Positions 9,951-20,199 of a stretch of DNA of 64,000 nt are shown here, piece after piece (position 1 is the first letter of the stretch; each line of letters opens with the position of its first letter). The translations under genes and the position numbers were made by a program. Source of the stretch: Opitutus sp. Its GTDB lineage: Bacteria > Verrucomicrobiota > Verrucomicrobiia > Opitutales > Opitutaceae. The notes under the pieces were generated by a model that made no database searches, was not told where the DNA came from, and was given only the letters and a program-made list of their open reading frames with translations. The stretch lies in assembly GCA_024707325.1 (NCBI GenBank), contig JANPZY010000001.1:1674501-1738500 (forward strand), written 5' to 3'.

Positions 9951-12224
9951 TCAGCTCTCGTGGCGCGCGGCTGCGAGCGTTTCCGCGCGCACTTCCGCGA
10001 TGCGGCGGTCGAGCAACGCGGTGTTCACCGGTTTGGTGAGATGCGCGGAGAACCCGGCGGCGCGGGAGCGTGCGATGTCTTCGTCGGCGCCGTAGCCGCT
10101 GAGCGCGATGCCGCGGACCTGGGGCCATTTCTTTTTCACTGCCTGCATCAACATGCAGCCGTCGCCATCCGGCAGCCCGATGTCGGAAACGACGAGGTCG
10201 ATCGTGCCCTGATCGGCAAGCGCGAGCGCCTCAGCCACCGAGCCTGCGGGTAGAACGTTGTAACCGCGGCGGCTGAGCAACTGCTGCAGGGTCGCGCGGG
10301 TGGGGCCATGATCGTCCACCAGCAGGAGCCGGCACGAGCTGGGGGAGGTTTCCATCTGCGCAGGCGCTTCGGCGACCACCGACGGAGGACGGGACGAAGA
10401 CGAAGCCGTCGAGGCCGCCATCGCGAGCAGTTCGATCGTGATGGTCGTGCCCTTGCCGCGGCCCGCGCTGGAGGCCGAGATCACTCCGCCGTGGAGTTCC
10501 ACGAGCGAGCGCGAGATCGCGAGCCCGAGTCCGAGTCCGCCGAAACGATGCGAGCCGGTGGACTGCGCATGTTCGCCCTGGGCAAAAGCGTCGAAGACCA
10601 CACTGAGTTCCTTCGGCGTCATGCCGATGCCGTCGTCTGTGATGCGGATGAGGAGATTGAACGGACCGGCCTGCGGCAGCAGCGCGACCACGATGCGGCC
10701 ACCGCGCGAACTGAATTTCACGGCGTTGCTGATCACGTTCCAAAACACCTGTCGGAGTCGCACCGGATCTCCGTGCACGATCGCGGGAGTGATGCGGAAA
10801 TCCGTCACGACCTGGACGCCTTTCTGGCTGATCTCGCCATTGAGGATCGTGATGGTTTCGAGCAACGCGTCCGCGAGGTCGAACTCGCTGCGGTCGAGGA
10901 TGAGTTTGCCGCGCGTGATGCGGGTGAGATCAAGCAAATCGTCGATCAACCGGGCTTCGAGTTCGACGCTCTTGCGGATGAGGTTGAACTCCGTGCGCAC
11001 GGTGTCGGGCAGCGACGGGTTGTTCGCGCCTTCGCTGGCGAGCAGCAGCACGGGACTGAGCGGCGTGCGCAGCTCGTGCGAGAGCGCCGCGAGGAAATCG
11101 TCCTTCGCGCGCGAGGCGGCGAGCGCCTCGTCGCGGGCGCGCTCGACTTCCTGCTCGATGCGTTTGCGCGCGGTCAGATCCGTCACGACGGCAACAAAGC
11201 CCAGCACTTCGCCTCCGCGTCCGATCTCCGGCACGTAGACGATGTGCGCCCAGCCTTCGCCTTCCTGAAACGGCGCCGCCAACTCAAACTCGACGCGTCG
11301 CCCCTGTAATACTTCGCGGATGTGCGGAATCGAGGCGGCGTAGAGTTTTTCGCCGATGATGGACGAGAGGTGGACGCCGATGAGATCGCGCGGCTTGCGC
11401 TTGAAACGCCGGGCGTAGGTTTGGTTGACGAATTTGAAACGGTGTTCGCGGTCGAGGTGGGCGAGCGAGACCGAGCTGTTGTCGGTGACGAGGGCGAGTT
11501 GAGCTTCGCGAGCGAGCAACGCCGTGTGGCTGCGCTCGATCTCGTCGAGCATGGCATTGAACGCCTGCGTGAGTTCGCCGATTTCGTCGGTGCCGCCGTT
11601 CGCAGCGCGCGCGCTGTAGTCCTTGTTCTGTGACACGCGTGTCGCGAGTCGTGCGAGCACGAGAATCGGGTCCGAGATGCGGCGCTGCATCAAGGCCGAC
11701 AGCGCCACCGCGAGCGCAGCTCCGATGATCAACACGCCCGCGAGCACCCACGCGAAGATCGTCATGCGGTGGTAAACACCGCCGAGGCTCTTCACGATCA
11801 GAAGAGTGCCGACGCGAGTGCCGCCTTGTGCGACCGGACATTGAATCACGGCCCGTCCGCCGGAGACTTCGGCGCCGTCGGCGCTTCGCAACAGCGCGTT
11901 GCTCGCGACGGCGGCATTGGGAGTGAACGACACGAAGGGCTCGCGAGCGGCGTCGTAGAGCACGGCCAGCTCGACGTAAGGATCCGCGCGCAACGCCGCC
12001 AACACCTCGTAGGCGACCTGTCGGTCTTGATACATCAGGGCGGCGGTCGTGTTGCTCGCCGTGATCTCCGCCGTCATCGCGAGATTGCGCAGCACATTGC
12101 GCCGAGAGCTGACGAGCTCGTAACTAGCGAGCACGGCCGCCGCGACCAGCAGCACGCTAAAGCTGATCAGCAGGATGATCGCCGTGATCTTGCGGCGGAG
12201 CGAACTCGGCTTCACGGCGTTCAT
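9951..12224 (-). CDS. Hybrid sensor histidine kinase with C-terminal receiver domain
   Basis: 757-residue inner-membrane hybrid kinase. TM1 is at about 12-34, followed by a periplasmic CHASE8-like sensor (about 35-152), TM2 (154-176), HAMP (about 177-232), PAS (about 240-352), HisKA with SHELRTPL (phosphorylated His 383), HATPase (N box NVISNAVKF, G box DDGIGM) and a receiver from about 631. The receiver has the acidic pair D637/D638, phospho-acceptor D681 (VVSDIGLP) and K731 (LTKPVN). The start ATG overlaps the stop of the YfiR-family gene by 3 bases (TCAT on the plus strand). It is therefore translationally coupled to the receptor-YfiR pair and likely senses what they handle. No separate response regulator or output gene is adjacent. 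Confidence 0.93.
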   Translation of the reverse strand: MNAVKPSSLRRKITAIILLISFSVLLVAAAVLASYELVSSRRNVLRNLAMTAEITASNTTAALMYQDRQVAYEVLAALRADPYVELAVLYDAAREPFVSFTPNAAVASNALLRSADGAEVSGGRAVIQCPVAQGGTRVGTLLIVKSLGGVYHRMTIFAWVLAGVLIIGAALAVALSALMQRRISDPILVLARLATRVSQNKDYSARAANGGTDEIGELTQAFNAMLDEIERSHTALLAREAQLALVTDNSSVSLAHLDREHRFKFVNQTYARRFKRKPRDLIGVHLSSIIGEKLYAASIPHIREVLQGRRVEFELAAPFQEGEGWAHIVYVPEIGRGGEVLGFVAVVTDLTARKRIEQEVERARDEALAASRAKDDFLAALSHELRTPLSPVLLLASEGANNPSLPDTVRTEFNLIRKSVELEARLIDDLLDLTRITRGKLILDRSEFDLADALLETITILNGEISQKGVQVVTDFRITPAIVHGDPVRLRQVFWNVISNAVKFSSRGGRIVVALLPQAGPFNLLIRITDDGIGMTPKELSVVFDAFAQGEHAQSTGSHRFGGLGLGLAISRSLVELHGGVISASSAGRGKGTTITIELLAMAASTASSSSRPPSVVAEAPAQMETSPSSCRLLLVDDHGPTRATLQQLLSRRGYNVLPAGSVAEALALADQGTIDLVVSDIGLPDGDGCMLMQAVKKKWPQVRGIALSGYGADEDIARSRAAGFSAHLTKPVNTALLDRRIAEVRAETLAAARHES

Positions 12225-12843
12225 GGTTGCGGACTAGACACGATTTCGGCGAGTCGGAGTAGCTTCGAACTGGCGGAAAGATTGCGTGCCTTGATGGCGT
12301 CGGGATTGATGCGCAGGCCGACCCGGCCGCCCGAGCGCGTGCCGAGTTCGATCATTCCGCCGCGTTCGGCGAACCCCCGAACTCTCCGACCGTGACGATC
12401 GGCCGCTCGCCGAGTCCGGTCAGGATCGCCTGCAGATGCCCTGCTTCCGCGCGGGAAACATAGACCAGATGCGCCGCCCGCGCATCGTCGAGCGTGCGAC
12501 ACCGCACGACCGAAAGCGGGCGTCCACCCACGGTTTCGCCGCGCACGATTTCGCGCAGCGCCGACTCGAGTTCCGGATCGTTGATGATGCCGAGCACGAT
12601 GGGGGAACCGGAGTCGGCGAACGCCACCTCGGGCCAGGAGATGAAGGCGGTGAAATGAAACACCATCGCGGCTTTCACCTTCGAGTTTTCCACCGGCGCT
12701 GCGGCTGCGACGTTCTGCGGTGCGAGGAGCGGCGCGGACGCGAGCAGTGCCAACGCCGTTGGGGTAAGGTGCAGCAGCGCCGCGGCAAGGCGGCTTCGCC
12801 AGTCGCGAGCGGAAGAATCGCGGTGTGACGGGCGGCAAGGCAT
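12221..12843 (-). CDS. YfiR-family (DUF4154) periplasmic protein, frameshifted
   Basis: Small exported protein of the YfiR/DUF4154 family. In pseudomonads YfiR is a periplasmic repressor of a membrane diguanylate cyclase. A signal-like N-terminus is followed by KVKAAMVFHFTAFISWP, a family hallmark. The central part ends IVTVGEFGG; the remainder, FAERGGMIEL…INPDAIKARNLSASSKLLRLA, continues in another frame. The break sits in a C5 run (plus strand 12374-12378); six would restore the frame, so a sequencing deletion is likely. It lies between the TonB receptor (5-base gap) and the hybrid kinase (overlapping start). Probably a periplasmic co-sensor or regulator for that kinase. Confidence 0.82.
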
Positions 12844-12848
12844 CGTGG

Positions 12849-14870
12849 TCAGAACTTCCAAGCCACCTTCGCATGGGCACTGGGGCCGATCAGATCGGCC
12901 GCGCTGTTGGTCGGAATAATCTCGTGATGCGCCGGCGCGAAGAGATCGCGTCCGACGACCGAAATTTCCCAATCCCCGTTTGGCTGCCATGCGAGTCGGA
13001 GATCAACGACGGTGTATGCGGCGGAGGCGGGATCGGGTCGTTCGCTGACGTGGCGAAGCGTGGCGTCGAAATTCAGGGCGCTCGTCACGTCGACATGCGC
13101 GGTGATCTGGCCGATGTGTCGGGGGTCGTTCGCTTCGCCGCTGGTGCCGAGCAGCGCGTCGAAACCCGCGCGCCGCGAGAAGTCGAGATCGAGATACCGA
13201 TACGAGGCGCGGAACTTCACGCGCTCGCCCGCTTGCTGGTGGATCGTCAGCTCGACTCCGGTGGAGTCGGCGCGCAGGCCGTTGCCGAACGTGAGGGGAT
13301 ACGTCCCGTCGCCGAGCCACTCGTAACTGCGCAGGCTGGTATACCGGTTATAGAAGGTCGCGATTTCGATCGCGGTGTCGTCGCTGAGCTGGTGGCGCGA
13401 ACCGAGTTCGAACGCGATGACCGACTCCGAATCGAACGCATCCGTCGCGCGCACCGTGTCCACCGGCTCCGCGCGAAAAACCAGGTCGTGGTCCACGCGC
13501 ACCGGCGTGCGCACGGCGCGGGAGACTGCGGCCCAGACGGTGTGCGTGCGATTCGGCGTCCACGCGCCGCGCAGGGTGGGGTGGATTTCCACACCGGTGA
13601 AACTGTTGTGATCGATCTTCGCGCCGACGGTGAGCGAGAGCAGGCGGGGCACGAGCTCGACGTTGTCCTGCAGGAAGAACCCTGCGTTGTGCACCGTCCG
13701 GCTTTCCGGATCCATCTGCGCGACGCTCAGCTGCCCGATGTCATCGGCCGAGATCGAACCGTCGAAGCCGAACATCCACTGATGGGCTTCATGCGTGGTC
13801 GAATACTTCGCGCTCGTCGCAAAGGTGCGCCGCGTCTCGCTCCACAGCGCGGGCATGAGGCGCTTCGTAAAATCGAAGTAGCTGCTCAGTTCCCAGTTCG
13901 TGTCCGCGGTGACGAACTGTTGCCAGCGTCCCAGCAGATTTGCGCCGGAGAAGTTCGTCTGCAGATGGCTTTTCGGCAGTCCCTTGTTCGTGTAGGCGTC
14001 GCCCTGCAGGGTGATCGTGGCACCGCTGGCGAGCGAGGAGTCGGCGCGAAAACCGCCCTGGAGAAAATCGAACTCGGGCGCGACCGGCCGGCCGCTTTCG
14101 TCGCGCGACCACTCGCTCTGATAATATTTCACGTAAACGCGGAAGAACGTCGTCGGATTGATCCGCCCGCCGTAGCGCATCGCAGCGCGCACGTGACCGT
14201 GAGTGCCCACGCTGCTGGTGATGAGCCCGCCTTGCGTGGCATCGGCGGGCTTCGTGATGAACTGCACGACACCGTTGACCGCATACGCGCCCCACAGTGC
14301 GCCCACCGGGCCGCGGACGATTTCCACGCGATCGAGATCTTCGATCAACGTGTCCTGCACATCCCACAACACGCCCGAGAAGAACGGCGTGAAAAGACTT
14401 CGTCCGTCGATCGTCACCGAGAGTTTGTTGGCCGCGAGCACGTTGAAGCCCCGCGCGCTCACCGCCCAGTTGCCGGCGTTGGCCTGAGCGACGTCCATCC
14501 CGGTTGCGAAGCGCAGAATATCCGGCAAACGCTCCGCGCCCGTGCGCCGGATATCTTCCGACGTGAGCACTTCCGCCGCGCCGGGCGCCGCCCACCACAG
14601 CTCCGATTTACGCGACATTGTGGTGACTTGGAGCGACAACAAATCTTCCAACGTGAGCTGCTTCAAACCCGCTCCGCCGCCCGTTTCCGCCCGGGCCATC
14701 GCCGACCAACCGCACGCACCCGCGATCGCCGTGGCGAGCAAGCACCACACCGGCCTACGCAGACGACGCAAGCTCGTGGTGGCACTCAGCTTCGGCGAGA
14801 AAGGGAGCATCGCGCCAGTAGCGCGACCGGGCTGGGCCCTGTCGAGCGACAAACTGAAAAAGGGTTGCAT
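12849..14870 (-). CDS. TonB-dependent outer-membrane receptor
   Basis: About 673-residue outer-membrane active transporter. After a signal peptide (cleavage near AMARA) comes LTLEDLLSLQVTT, typical of the receptor subfamily found beside YfiR-like genes. The plug follows (TSEDIRRTGAERLPDILRF, ARGFN, DRVEIVRGPVGALWGAYAVNGVV), then a beta-barrel ending VAWKF with the terminal aromatic residue typical of outer-membrane barrels. The ATG at 14870 is used; an ATG at 14810 is also possible. First gene of a three-gene operon with the YfiR-family gene and the hybrid kinase. The ligand cannot be read from sequence. The 158-bp divergent gap to 15029 must hold the promoter. Confidence 0.92.
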   Translation of the reverse strand: MQPFFSLSLDRAQPGRATGAMLPFSPKLSATTSLRRLRRPVWCLLATAIAGACGWSAMARAETGGGAGLKQLTLEDLLSLQVTTMSRKSELWWAAPGAAEVLTSEDIRRTGAERLPDILRFATGMDVAQANAGNWAVSARGFNVLAANKLSVTIDGRSLFTPFFSGVLWDVQDTLIEDLDRVEIVRGPVGALWGAYAVNGVVQFITKPADATQGGLITSSVGTHGHVRAAMRYGGRINPTTFFRVYVKYYQSEWSRDESGRPVAPEFDFLQGGFRADSSLASGATITLQGDAYTNKGLPKSHLQTNFSGANLLGRWQQFVTADTNWELSSYFDFTKRLMPALWSETRRTFATSAKYSTTHEAHQWMFGFDGSISADDIGQLSVAQMDPESRTVHNAGFFLQDNVELVPRLLSLTVGAKIDHNSFTGVEIHPTLRGAWTPNRTHTVWAAVSRAVRTPVRVDHDLVFRAEPVDTVRATDAFDSESVIAFELGSRHQLSDDTAIEIATFYNRYTSLRSYEWLGDGTYPLTFGNGLRADSTGVELTIHQQAGERVKFRASYRYLDLDFSRRAGFDALLGTSGEANDPRHIGQITAHVDVTSALNFDATLRHVSERPDPASAAYTVVDLRLAWQPNGDWEISVVGRDLFAPAHHEIIPTNSAADLIGPSAHAKVAWKF

Positions 14871-15028
14871 GAAGTGGAGTTCGCTGAGGCCGACCCAAAG
14901 AGTGCGATTTGCGCCAGAGCGCGCGCCATCGATTGCAGGTTTCCGCCTCGGTTCCCTTCGGGCGGGATCAAAGCTGCGAGCGATTAGGAATTTGCGCCTT
15001 TGGCACGAACCAAGCGAACCCGCGCACC

Positions 15029-16175
15029 ATGGCGACACCCTCCGCCCAGTCCGGCGCGCCTTCGCGGCGCGGTCCTTTTCCTGCCATGGGCGGCGGGTCT
15101 CGTTTCGTAAGAATTTTACTGTGGGTGCTGCTCGTCGCCGTCGTGCTGCTCCTGCTCGTGCGGCTGGTCGGTTCGCCCATCGCGACTTCGATCGCCAACC
15201 GCAAACTCGCCGAACTCCCCGACTATCGCGGCGAGGTCGATTCCGTGACGCTCTCGTTGTGGCGCGGCACGGCCAGCATCGAGAATTTGCGGCTGCACGA
15301 ACGCGACGCACGCGAGGACGATCCGCCGCTGCTGCACGTGCGCCACGCCCAGTTTCACTGGGCACCCGATTCGCTTTTCCGCGGCCGGCTCGGCGGGCGC
15401 ATCGATGTCGTCGGACTCGAACTGACGATCGTGAAACACGAACGCGTGGAGGACCTTTTCGAAAGCGGCCGACGAGGTCGAGGACAAGGCTTCGGACGTC
15501 GCCGAAAAACTCGACGCCTGGCAGAGCGTGCTCGCCGACGCGTTTCCGCTCGAACTCGCGAGCCTCGACGTGACGGAGTCGCGTGTCCGTTTTCTGGATA
15601 CAAGCTACGACCCGCGCGTCGACGTCGCTCTGGAGAACCTGACCGTGCGCGCCACCGGCTTGAAAAACCGGCACGCGGGCGAGGAGTTGCCGGCGCATGT
15701 CGTGCTGAGCGGAGTCACCACCGGCGGCGGACAACTGCGGGCCGAGATCCGGGCCGATCCCGTCGCGGAGCTGCCGCGATTCGAAACGCAGTTTGAGCTG
15801 AAGCAGCTCTCGCTTCCCGCGTGCAACGCGCTGCTCAAAGCCTACGCCGATGCCGATGTTTCGCGCGGCCAGTTCGAGATCTTCATCGAGGCGACCGCGC
15901 GCGATGGCGGTTACGAGGGTTACGTGAAACCTTTCTTCAAGGACCTCGATTTCACGAATCCTTCCGATGCGGACAAAAACATCGCCGAGAAAGCGAAGGA
16001 AGCGGTCGTGTCCGCCGTCGCCAACGTCCTCAAGAGCGATGATGAGGACAAGGTCGCCACCAAGGCGCCGTTCTCGGGCAACTTCGAAAACAACGAGGTC
16101 GATCTCTGGACGACGATCGGCACGCTCCTGCGCAACGCCTTTGTCGAAGCCCTGCGCGAAGGTTTTGAGGGTTAA
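15029..16175 (+). CDS. AsmA/DUF748-like membrane-anchored protein, frameshifted
   Basis: A single N-terminal membrane helix (FVRILLWVLLVAVVLLLLVRL) anchors a periplasmic domain rich in beta structure, as in AsmA/DUF748 proteins linked to envelope lipid or outer-membrane homeostasis. The segment LPDYRGEVDSVTLSLWRG… is typical of the family. The frame shifts near 15456-15465: the first part runs to VEDLF, and the rest resumes KAADEVEDKASDVAEKLDAW and continues to 16175. A T4 run (15456-15459) or short A run at the break fits an indel error. Divergent from the TonB receptor. Total length about 380 residues, short for DUF748 proteins. Function inferred only from fold family. Confidence 0.68.
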
Positions 16176-16362
16176 CTCCGCGCCAAGTCGCGCCTGAGGG
16201 CGCACCGGGTCGAGCCACCGTCCGTCCCGAGTCGTGCCACGATGTGGACGCGGTCGAGACAAAGTGCGGCCACGGTCGAGCCCGGGTGCGCACCGGGTCG
16301 GGACAAGGTGCGTCCAAGGTCGCGCCCGGATGCGGCTTGAGTCGGGGCAGGGAGCGGACCGA
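16176..16362 (+). repeat. 22-bp phased tandem array, locus 1 (8 units plus a half unit)
   Basis: Fills most of the gap between the DUF748-like gene and guaA. Eight units begin at 16187, 16209, 16231, 16253, 16275, 16297, 16319 and 16341, each exactly 22 bases. A half unit begins straight after the stop codon at 16175. Units share GTCG at 1-4, G at 6, C at 8 and TSCG at 13-16, while most other positions vary. The period is not a multiple of 3, so it is not coding. The remaining bases to 16433 show nothing else. Confidence 0.85.
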
Positions 16363-16433
16363 GGCGGAGCGTGGAATCAGCGCTTGCGCACGGTTGGCGG
16401 TTTGCCTTTTGCTTTCCGTTTCCCTCCTCGCAC

Positions 16434-17975
16434 ATGCCACAGACCATCGCCGTCCTGGACTTCGGATCCCAACTCACGCAGGTCATCGCGCGCCGCATTC
16501 GCGAGTGCCAGGTTTACTCGAAGATCTATCACTACTCGACGCCGGCTGAGCAGTTGCGCGCCGATGGCGTGATCGGAATCATCCTCTCGGGCGGACCGCA
16601 GAGCGTGTTTGCGAAGACCGCGCCGCATCCGGATCGCGGGATTTTCCAGCTCGGTCTGCCGGTGCTCGGCATCTGCTACGGCGTGCAGCTGATGGGTCAC
16701 TTCCTCGGTGGCAAAGTCGCCCCGAGCAAGGAGCGCGAATACGGTCACGGTCATCTCTCGATCAAGAAGCCGGGCAAGCTCTTCGCCGGTCTGCCGCGCA
16801 AGCTGCGCATCTGGAACTCGCACGGCGACAAGCTCACGAAACTGCCGCCCGGTTTCGAGGCGATCGCGCAGTCGGAGAACTCGCCGTATTCAGGAATCCA
16901 GGACGCGAAGCGCGGCTTCTACGGCATCCAGTTTCACCCGGAGGTTTTCCACACCGAGCGCGGCGTGGACATCATCCGCAACTTCCTCGTCGGCGTGTGC
17001 GGCGCGAAGCAGGACTGGACGACGAAGGATTTCATCGCGCACTCGGTCGCCGAGATTCGCGCCAAGGTCGGCAAGTCGCGCGTGTTGCTCGGTCTGTCGG
17101 GCGGCGTGGATTCGTCGGTCGCGGCGGCGTTGCTGCACAAGGCGATCGGCAAGCAGCTGACCTGCGTGTTCGTGGACAACGGCCTCCTCCGCAAGGGCGA
17201 GCGCGACTACGTCGAGAAGCTCTACGGCAAGCACTTCAAGATCGACCTGCGCGTGGTCGATGCGTCGAAGATTTTCCTCAAGCGCCTGAAGGGCGTCAGC
17301 GAGCCCGAGCAGAAGCGCAAGATCATCGGCCGCACGTTCGTCGAGGTCTTCGAGAAGACGCTCAAGTCCATCAAGGGCGGTGCGCAGTTCCTTGGTCAGG
17401 GCACACTTTATCCGGACGTGATCGAGAGCGTCTCGATCGGCAACAATCCGGCTTCGCTCATCAAGACCCACCACAATGTCGGCGGTCTGCCCGAGCGCAT
17501 GAAGCTGAAGCTCATCGAGCCGCTCCGCGAACTCTTCAAGGACGAGGTCCGCGCGGTCGGCGCGGCGCTCGGCCTGCCGAAGGAAGTCGTGTGGCGCCAG
17601 CCGTTCCCGGGGCCGGGTCTGGGCGTGCGCGTCATGGGCGAGATCGACGCCGAAAAGCTCGAGATCCTCCGCAACGCCGACGCGGTGTTGCACGAGGAGA
17701 TGATGGCGTCGGGCCTGTATTATAAGGTCTGGCAGTCGTTCTGTGTTTTCCTGCCGGTCAAGACGGTGGGTGTCTTCGGCGACGAGCGCGTTTACGATTA
17801 CGTGATCGCGATCCGCGTGGTCGAAAGCGTGGACGCGATGACGGCCGACTGGGCGCGCCTGCCTCACGAGTTGCTGCAGAAGGTCTCCAGCCGCATCACC
17901 AACGAGGTGCGGGGCGTCAGCCGCGTGGTGTTCGACATCAGCTCGAAGCCGCCGGCGACGATCGAGTGGGAGTAA
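16434..17975 (+). CDS. guaA: GMP synthase (glutamine-hydrolysing)
   Basis: Converts XMP to GMP using glutamine and ATP; cytosolic, last step of guanine nucleotide synthesis. 513 residues, the normal length. The N-terminal class I amidotransferase domain shows the catalytic Cys in [10 protein letters not shown] and the His/Glu pair in QFHPEVFH. The ATP-pyrophosphatase domain starts [17 protein letters not shown] (PP-loop). The C-terminal dimerisation domain ends [14 protein letters not shown], the conserved family terminus. The ATG at 16434 matches the family start ([13 protein letters not shown]); no Shine-Dalgarno is visible. Preceded by a 22-bp array. Confidence 0.98.
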   Translation: MPQTIAVLDFGSQLTQVIARRIRECQVYSKIYHYSTPAEQLRADGVIGIILSGGPQSVFAKTAPHPDRGIFQLGLPVLGICYGVQLMGHFLGGKVAPSKEREYGHGHLSIKKPGKLFAGLPRKLRIWNSHGDKLTKLPPGFEAIAQSENSPYSGIQDAKRGFYGIQFHPEVFHTERGVDIIRNFLVGVCGAKQDWTTKDFIAHSVAEIRAKVGKSRVLLGLSGGVDSSVAAALLHKAIGKQLTCVFVDNGLLRKGERDYVEKLYGKHFKIDLRVVDASKIFLKRLKGVSEPEQKRKIIGRTFVEVFEKTLKSIKGGAQFLGQGTLYPDVIESVSIGNNPASLIKTHHNVGGLPERMKLKLIEPLRELFKDEVRAVGAALGLPKEVVWRQPFPGPGLGVRVMGEIDAEKLEILRNADAVLHEEMMASGLYYKVWQSFCVFLPVKTVGVFGDERVYDYVIAIRVVESVDAMTADWARLPHELLQKVSSRITNEVRGVSRVVFDISSKPPATIEWE

Positions 17976-18025
17976 GACCCGGCGCGGGCTTCCCATTGGA
18001 GGCAAACTTCTTCACGCTGCGCCGC

Positions 18026-18784
18026 ATGATCACGTCCTTCTTCCGTCGTTTTCTGGCTGTTGGCTTGGTGTTGGTGACAGTCGCGAGTGCGGCGGGGGCC
18101 GAGCCGGCGATCATTGCCAAGGCGCGCGCGCGACTCGCGCCGGACGCGGTCTTGGACGCCGTCCGCACGCTGCATTATGTCGGCACGCTCGAGGTGCCGG
18201 ATCCGGCTGATCCCACGAAGTCGCAGACCGCGGACCTCGAAATCTTTTTGGAAAAACCCGATCGTCAGCGCATCCAGATCCGCAATCAGGACGCGCTCGA
18301 AGTGAAGGTGCTCGATGGCTACGACGCGTGGACGCGCATCAGCAATGTGAAGGATCCGAACCGCTGGCAGCAGACGCTGCTCGCCGCCGACCAGATCAAG
18401 CAACTGCGCGCCGACGTGTGGCAGAATCTCTATTTCTTCCGCGGCATCGAAAGCGTCGGCGGCAGGATCGAGGAGCACGGGCCCGCGACGATCGAGGGTG
18501 TGGAGTGTGAGAAGCTCTCGTTCGTGCACAGCGATCAGATCGTTTACGACCGCTACTTCGAAATCGCGACCGGCCGGCTCGTTTACACCGGCAATGATCG
18601 CAACAACATCCGCGAAGAGGGCGAGATCGTCGCCGGCGGCATTCGTTTTCCGAAGCAGATTTTCATCACGATTCAGGCCCCCGATGGACAGGCGCTGCGC
18701 CAGCGGATCACGTTTACCAAGATCACGGTGAACGAGCCGCTCTCGCCCGACCTGTTTGAGATGCCCGTCGCCCGGGCGCAGTGA
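18026..18784 (+). CDS. Exported outer-membrane lipoprotein-sorting-like protein (LolA/LolB fold)
   Basis: 252-residue protein with a signal peptide (FFRRFLAVGLVLVTVASAAGA) and a mature domain resembling outer-membrane lipoprotein-sorting proteins. Features are LHYVGTLEV, LEIFLEKPDRQRIQI, VLDGYDAWTRI, LSFVHSDQIVYDRYFEIATG and the closing FTKITVNEPLSPDLFEMP. Such proteins carry lipids or lipoproteins in the periplasm. Its stop codon overlaps the GTG start of hisD (GTGA), so the two genes are translationally coupled despite unrelated roles. Fold-level assignment is fair; the cargo is unknown. Confidence 0.75.
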   Translation: MITSFFRRFLAVGLVLVTVASAAGAEPAIIAKARARLAPDAVLDAVRTLHYVGTLEVPDPADPTKSQTADLEIFLEKPDRQRIQIRNQDALEVKVLDGYDAWTRISNVKDPNRWQQTLLAADQIKQLRADVWQNLYFFRGIESVGGRIEEHGPATIEGVECEKLSFVHSDQIVYDRYFEIATGRLVYTGNDRNNIREEGEIVAGGIRFPKQIFITIQAPDGQALRQRITFTKITVNEPLSPDLFEMPVARAQ

Positions 18785-20097
18785 TTTCCAGATCGTTCCC
18801 CGTGCGCACGCTCCAATTCGGGTCCAAGACCTTTTCCCAAGATCTCGCAGAGTTTTGCCGTGGTGCGGAAGTGCCGCGCGAGATCTCCGACGCTGTCGCT
18901 GCGATCCTCGCGGACGTGAAAGTTCGCGGTGACGAGGCCGTCGCCTACTACGCGGCCAAGTTCGACGGCGCGAAACTGCGCGCGCGCGATTTTCGCGTGA
19001 AGCCCGCGGACCTCGAAGCGGCGTTCAAGCGCCTGCCGGCCGCGGAGAAAAAAGCGCTCGTCGCGGCGCACGAGAACATCGTCGCCTACAACAAGCGCGG
19101 GCTCGCGGAAAACTGGACCGCGAAGAACAAGCACGGCGCGATCGTTGGCGAGAAGTTTGACCCGATCCGCCGCGTCGGCCTCTACGTGCCGGGCGGACAG
19201 GTGCCGCTCGTCTCGACGGTGCTCATGACCGTCACGCTTGCGAAGATCGCGGGCTGCCCCGAGGTCGCGGTGTTCACGCCGTCGAATGCGTCGGGCAAGA
19301 TCGCCGACGGCATGCTCGCGGCGCTGCACCTGCTTGGCGTGGACGAAGTTTACCGCGTGGGCGGCGTGCAGGCGATCGGTGCGATGGCCTACGGCACGGC
19401 GACGATTCGCGCGGTCGATAAAGTTTACGGTCCCGGCAACGCCTACGTGTGCGAGGCGAAGCGCCAGGTGTTCGGCACGGTCGGCGTCGATTCGCTGCCG
19501 GGTCCGAGCGAAGTGATGGTGATCGCCGACGACACCGCGCGCGTGGATTTCGCCGCGGCGGATTTGCTCGCTCAAGCGGAGCACGGTTCCGGTCGCGAAA
19601 AGATCTACCTCGTCGCGACCAGCGCGAAGATTCTCACCGCCATCGAGACGGAAGTGAAAGGCCAGCTCGCGCTCATCTCGCGTTCGGAAAAAACGCGAAA
19701 CGTGCTCGAACACGGTTTCCTCGCGATCGAAGTGAAGTCGCTCGATCAGGCCGCGGAAGTGGCGAACTACGTGGCGCCCGAGCACCTCGAGCTCCTCGTG
19801 AGCGACTCCGCCGCGAAGAAACTCACGAAGGCAATCACGACGGCCGGTGCGATCATGACGGGCAACTACACGCCCACCGCGCTCGGCGATTTCACCGCGG
19901 GGCCGAGCCACGTGCTGCCAACGGGTCGCGCGGGCCGATTCTTCAGCGGGCTCCGCGTCGCGGACTTCATGCGCCGCACGAGTCTGATCCAATACGACCG
20001 CGCCGCCGTGAAGAAGGGCGAGCCGATCGTGGCCGCGTTTGCCGCGATGGAGCAGCTCGACGCTCACGGCCGCTCCGCCCGCGTGCGCGTGCTCTGA
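18781..20097 (+). CDS. hisD: Histidinol dehydrogenase
   Basis: Zinc enzyme that oxidises L-histidinol to histidine in two NAD-dependent steps, the last steps of histidine synthesis. 438 residues. Visible are GLYVPGGQVPLVSTVLM, GVQAIGAMAYGTATI, YGPGNAYV, the zinc-ligand region QAEHGSG and the catalytic Glu-His pair in APEHLEL. The GTG at 18781 is the only start that gives full length, and it overlaps the stop of the preceding gene. First his gene of a hisD-hisC-hisB-hisH cluster on the same strand. Confidence 0.97.
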   Translation: MISRSFPVRTLQFGSKTFSQDLAEFCRGAEVPREISDAVAAILADVKVRGDEAVAYYAAKFDGAKLRARDFRVKPADLEAAFKRLPAAEKKALVAAHENIVAYNKRGLAENWTAKNKHGAIVGEKFDPIRRVGLYVPGGQVPLVSTVLMTVTLAKIAGCPEVAVFTPSNASGKIADGMLAALHLLGVDEVYRVGGVQAIGAMAYGTATIRAVDKVYGPGNAYVCEAKRQVFGTVGVDSLPGPSEVMVIADDTARVDFAAADLLAQAEHGSGREKIYLVATSAKILTAIETEVKGQLALISRSEKTRNVLEHGFLAIEVKSLDQAAEVANYVAPEHLELLVSDSAAKKLTKAITTAGAIMTGNYTPTALGDFTAGPSHVLPTGRAGRFFSGLRVADFMRRTSLIQYDRAAVKKGEPIVAAFAAMEQLDAHGRSARVRVL

Positions 20098-20199
20098 GTT
20101 CGAGTCCGACGTTCGTTCGCCTGAAGCCAGCAAAGCCCGCCGGGGACGGCGGGCTCCACCTGCCAGCACCACGCGCAGGTTGGCCCTTCTTCGGGCCGC

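Noticed and set aside
14871..16262. Upstream extension of the TonB receptor frame to about 1,137 residues
   Set aside because: The extra part is antisense to the DUF748-like gene and the array, and it lies before a good signal peptide at 14870.
16187..16362. 22-bp arrays read as a CRISPR array
   Set aside because: Units are contiguous with no spacers, they are degenerate, and no cas gene is in the window.
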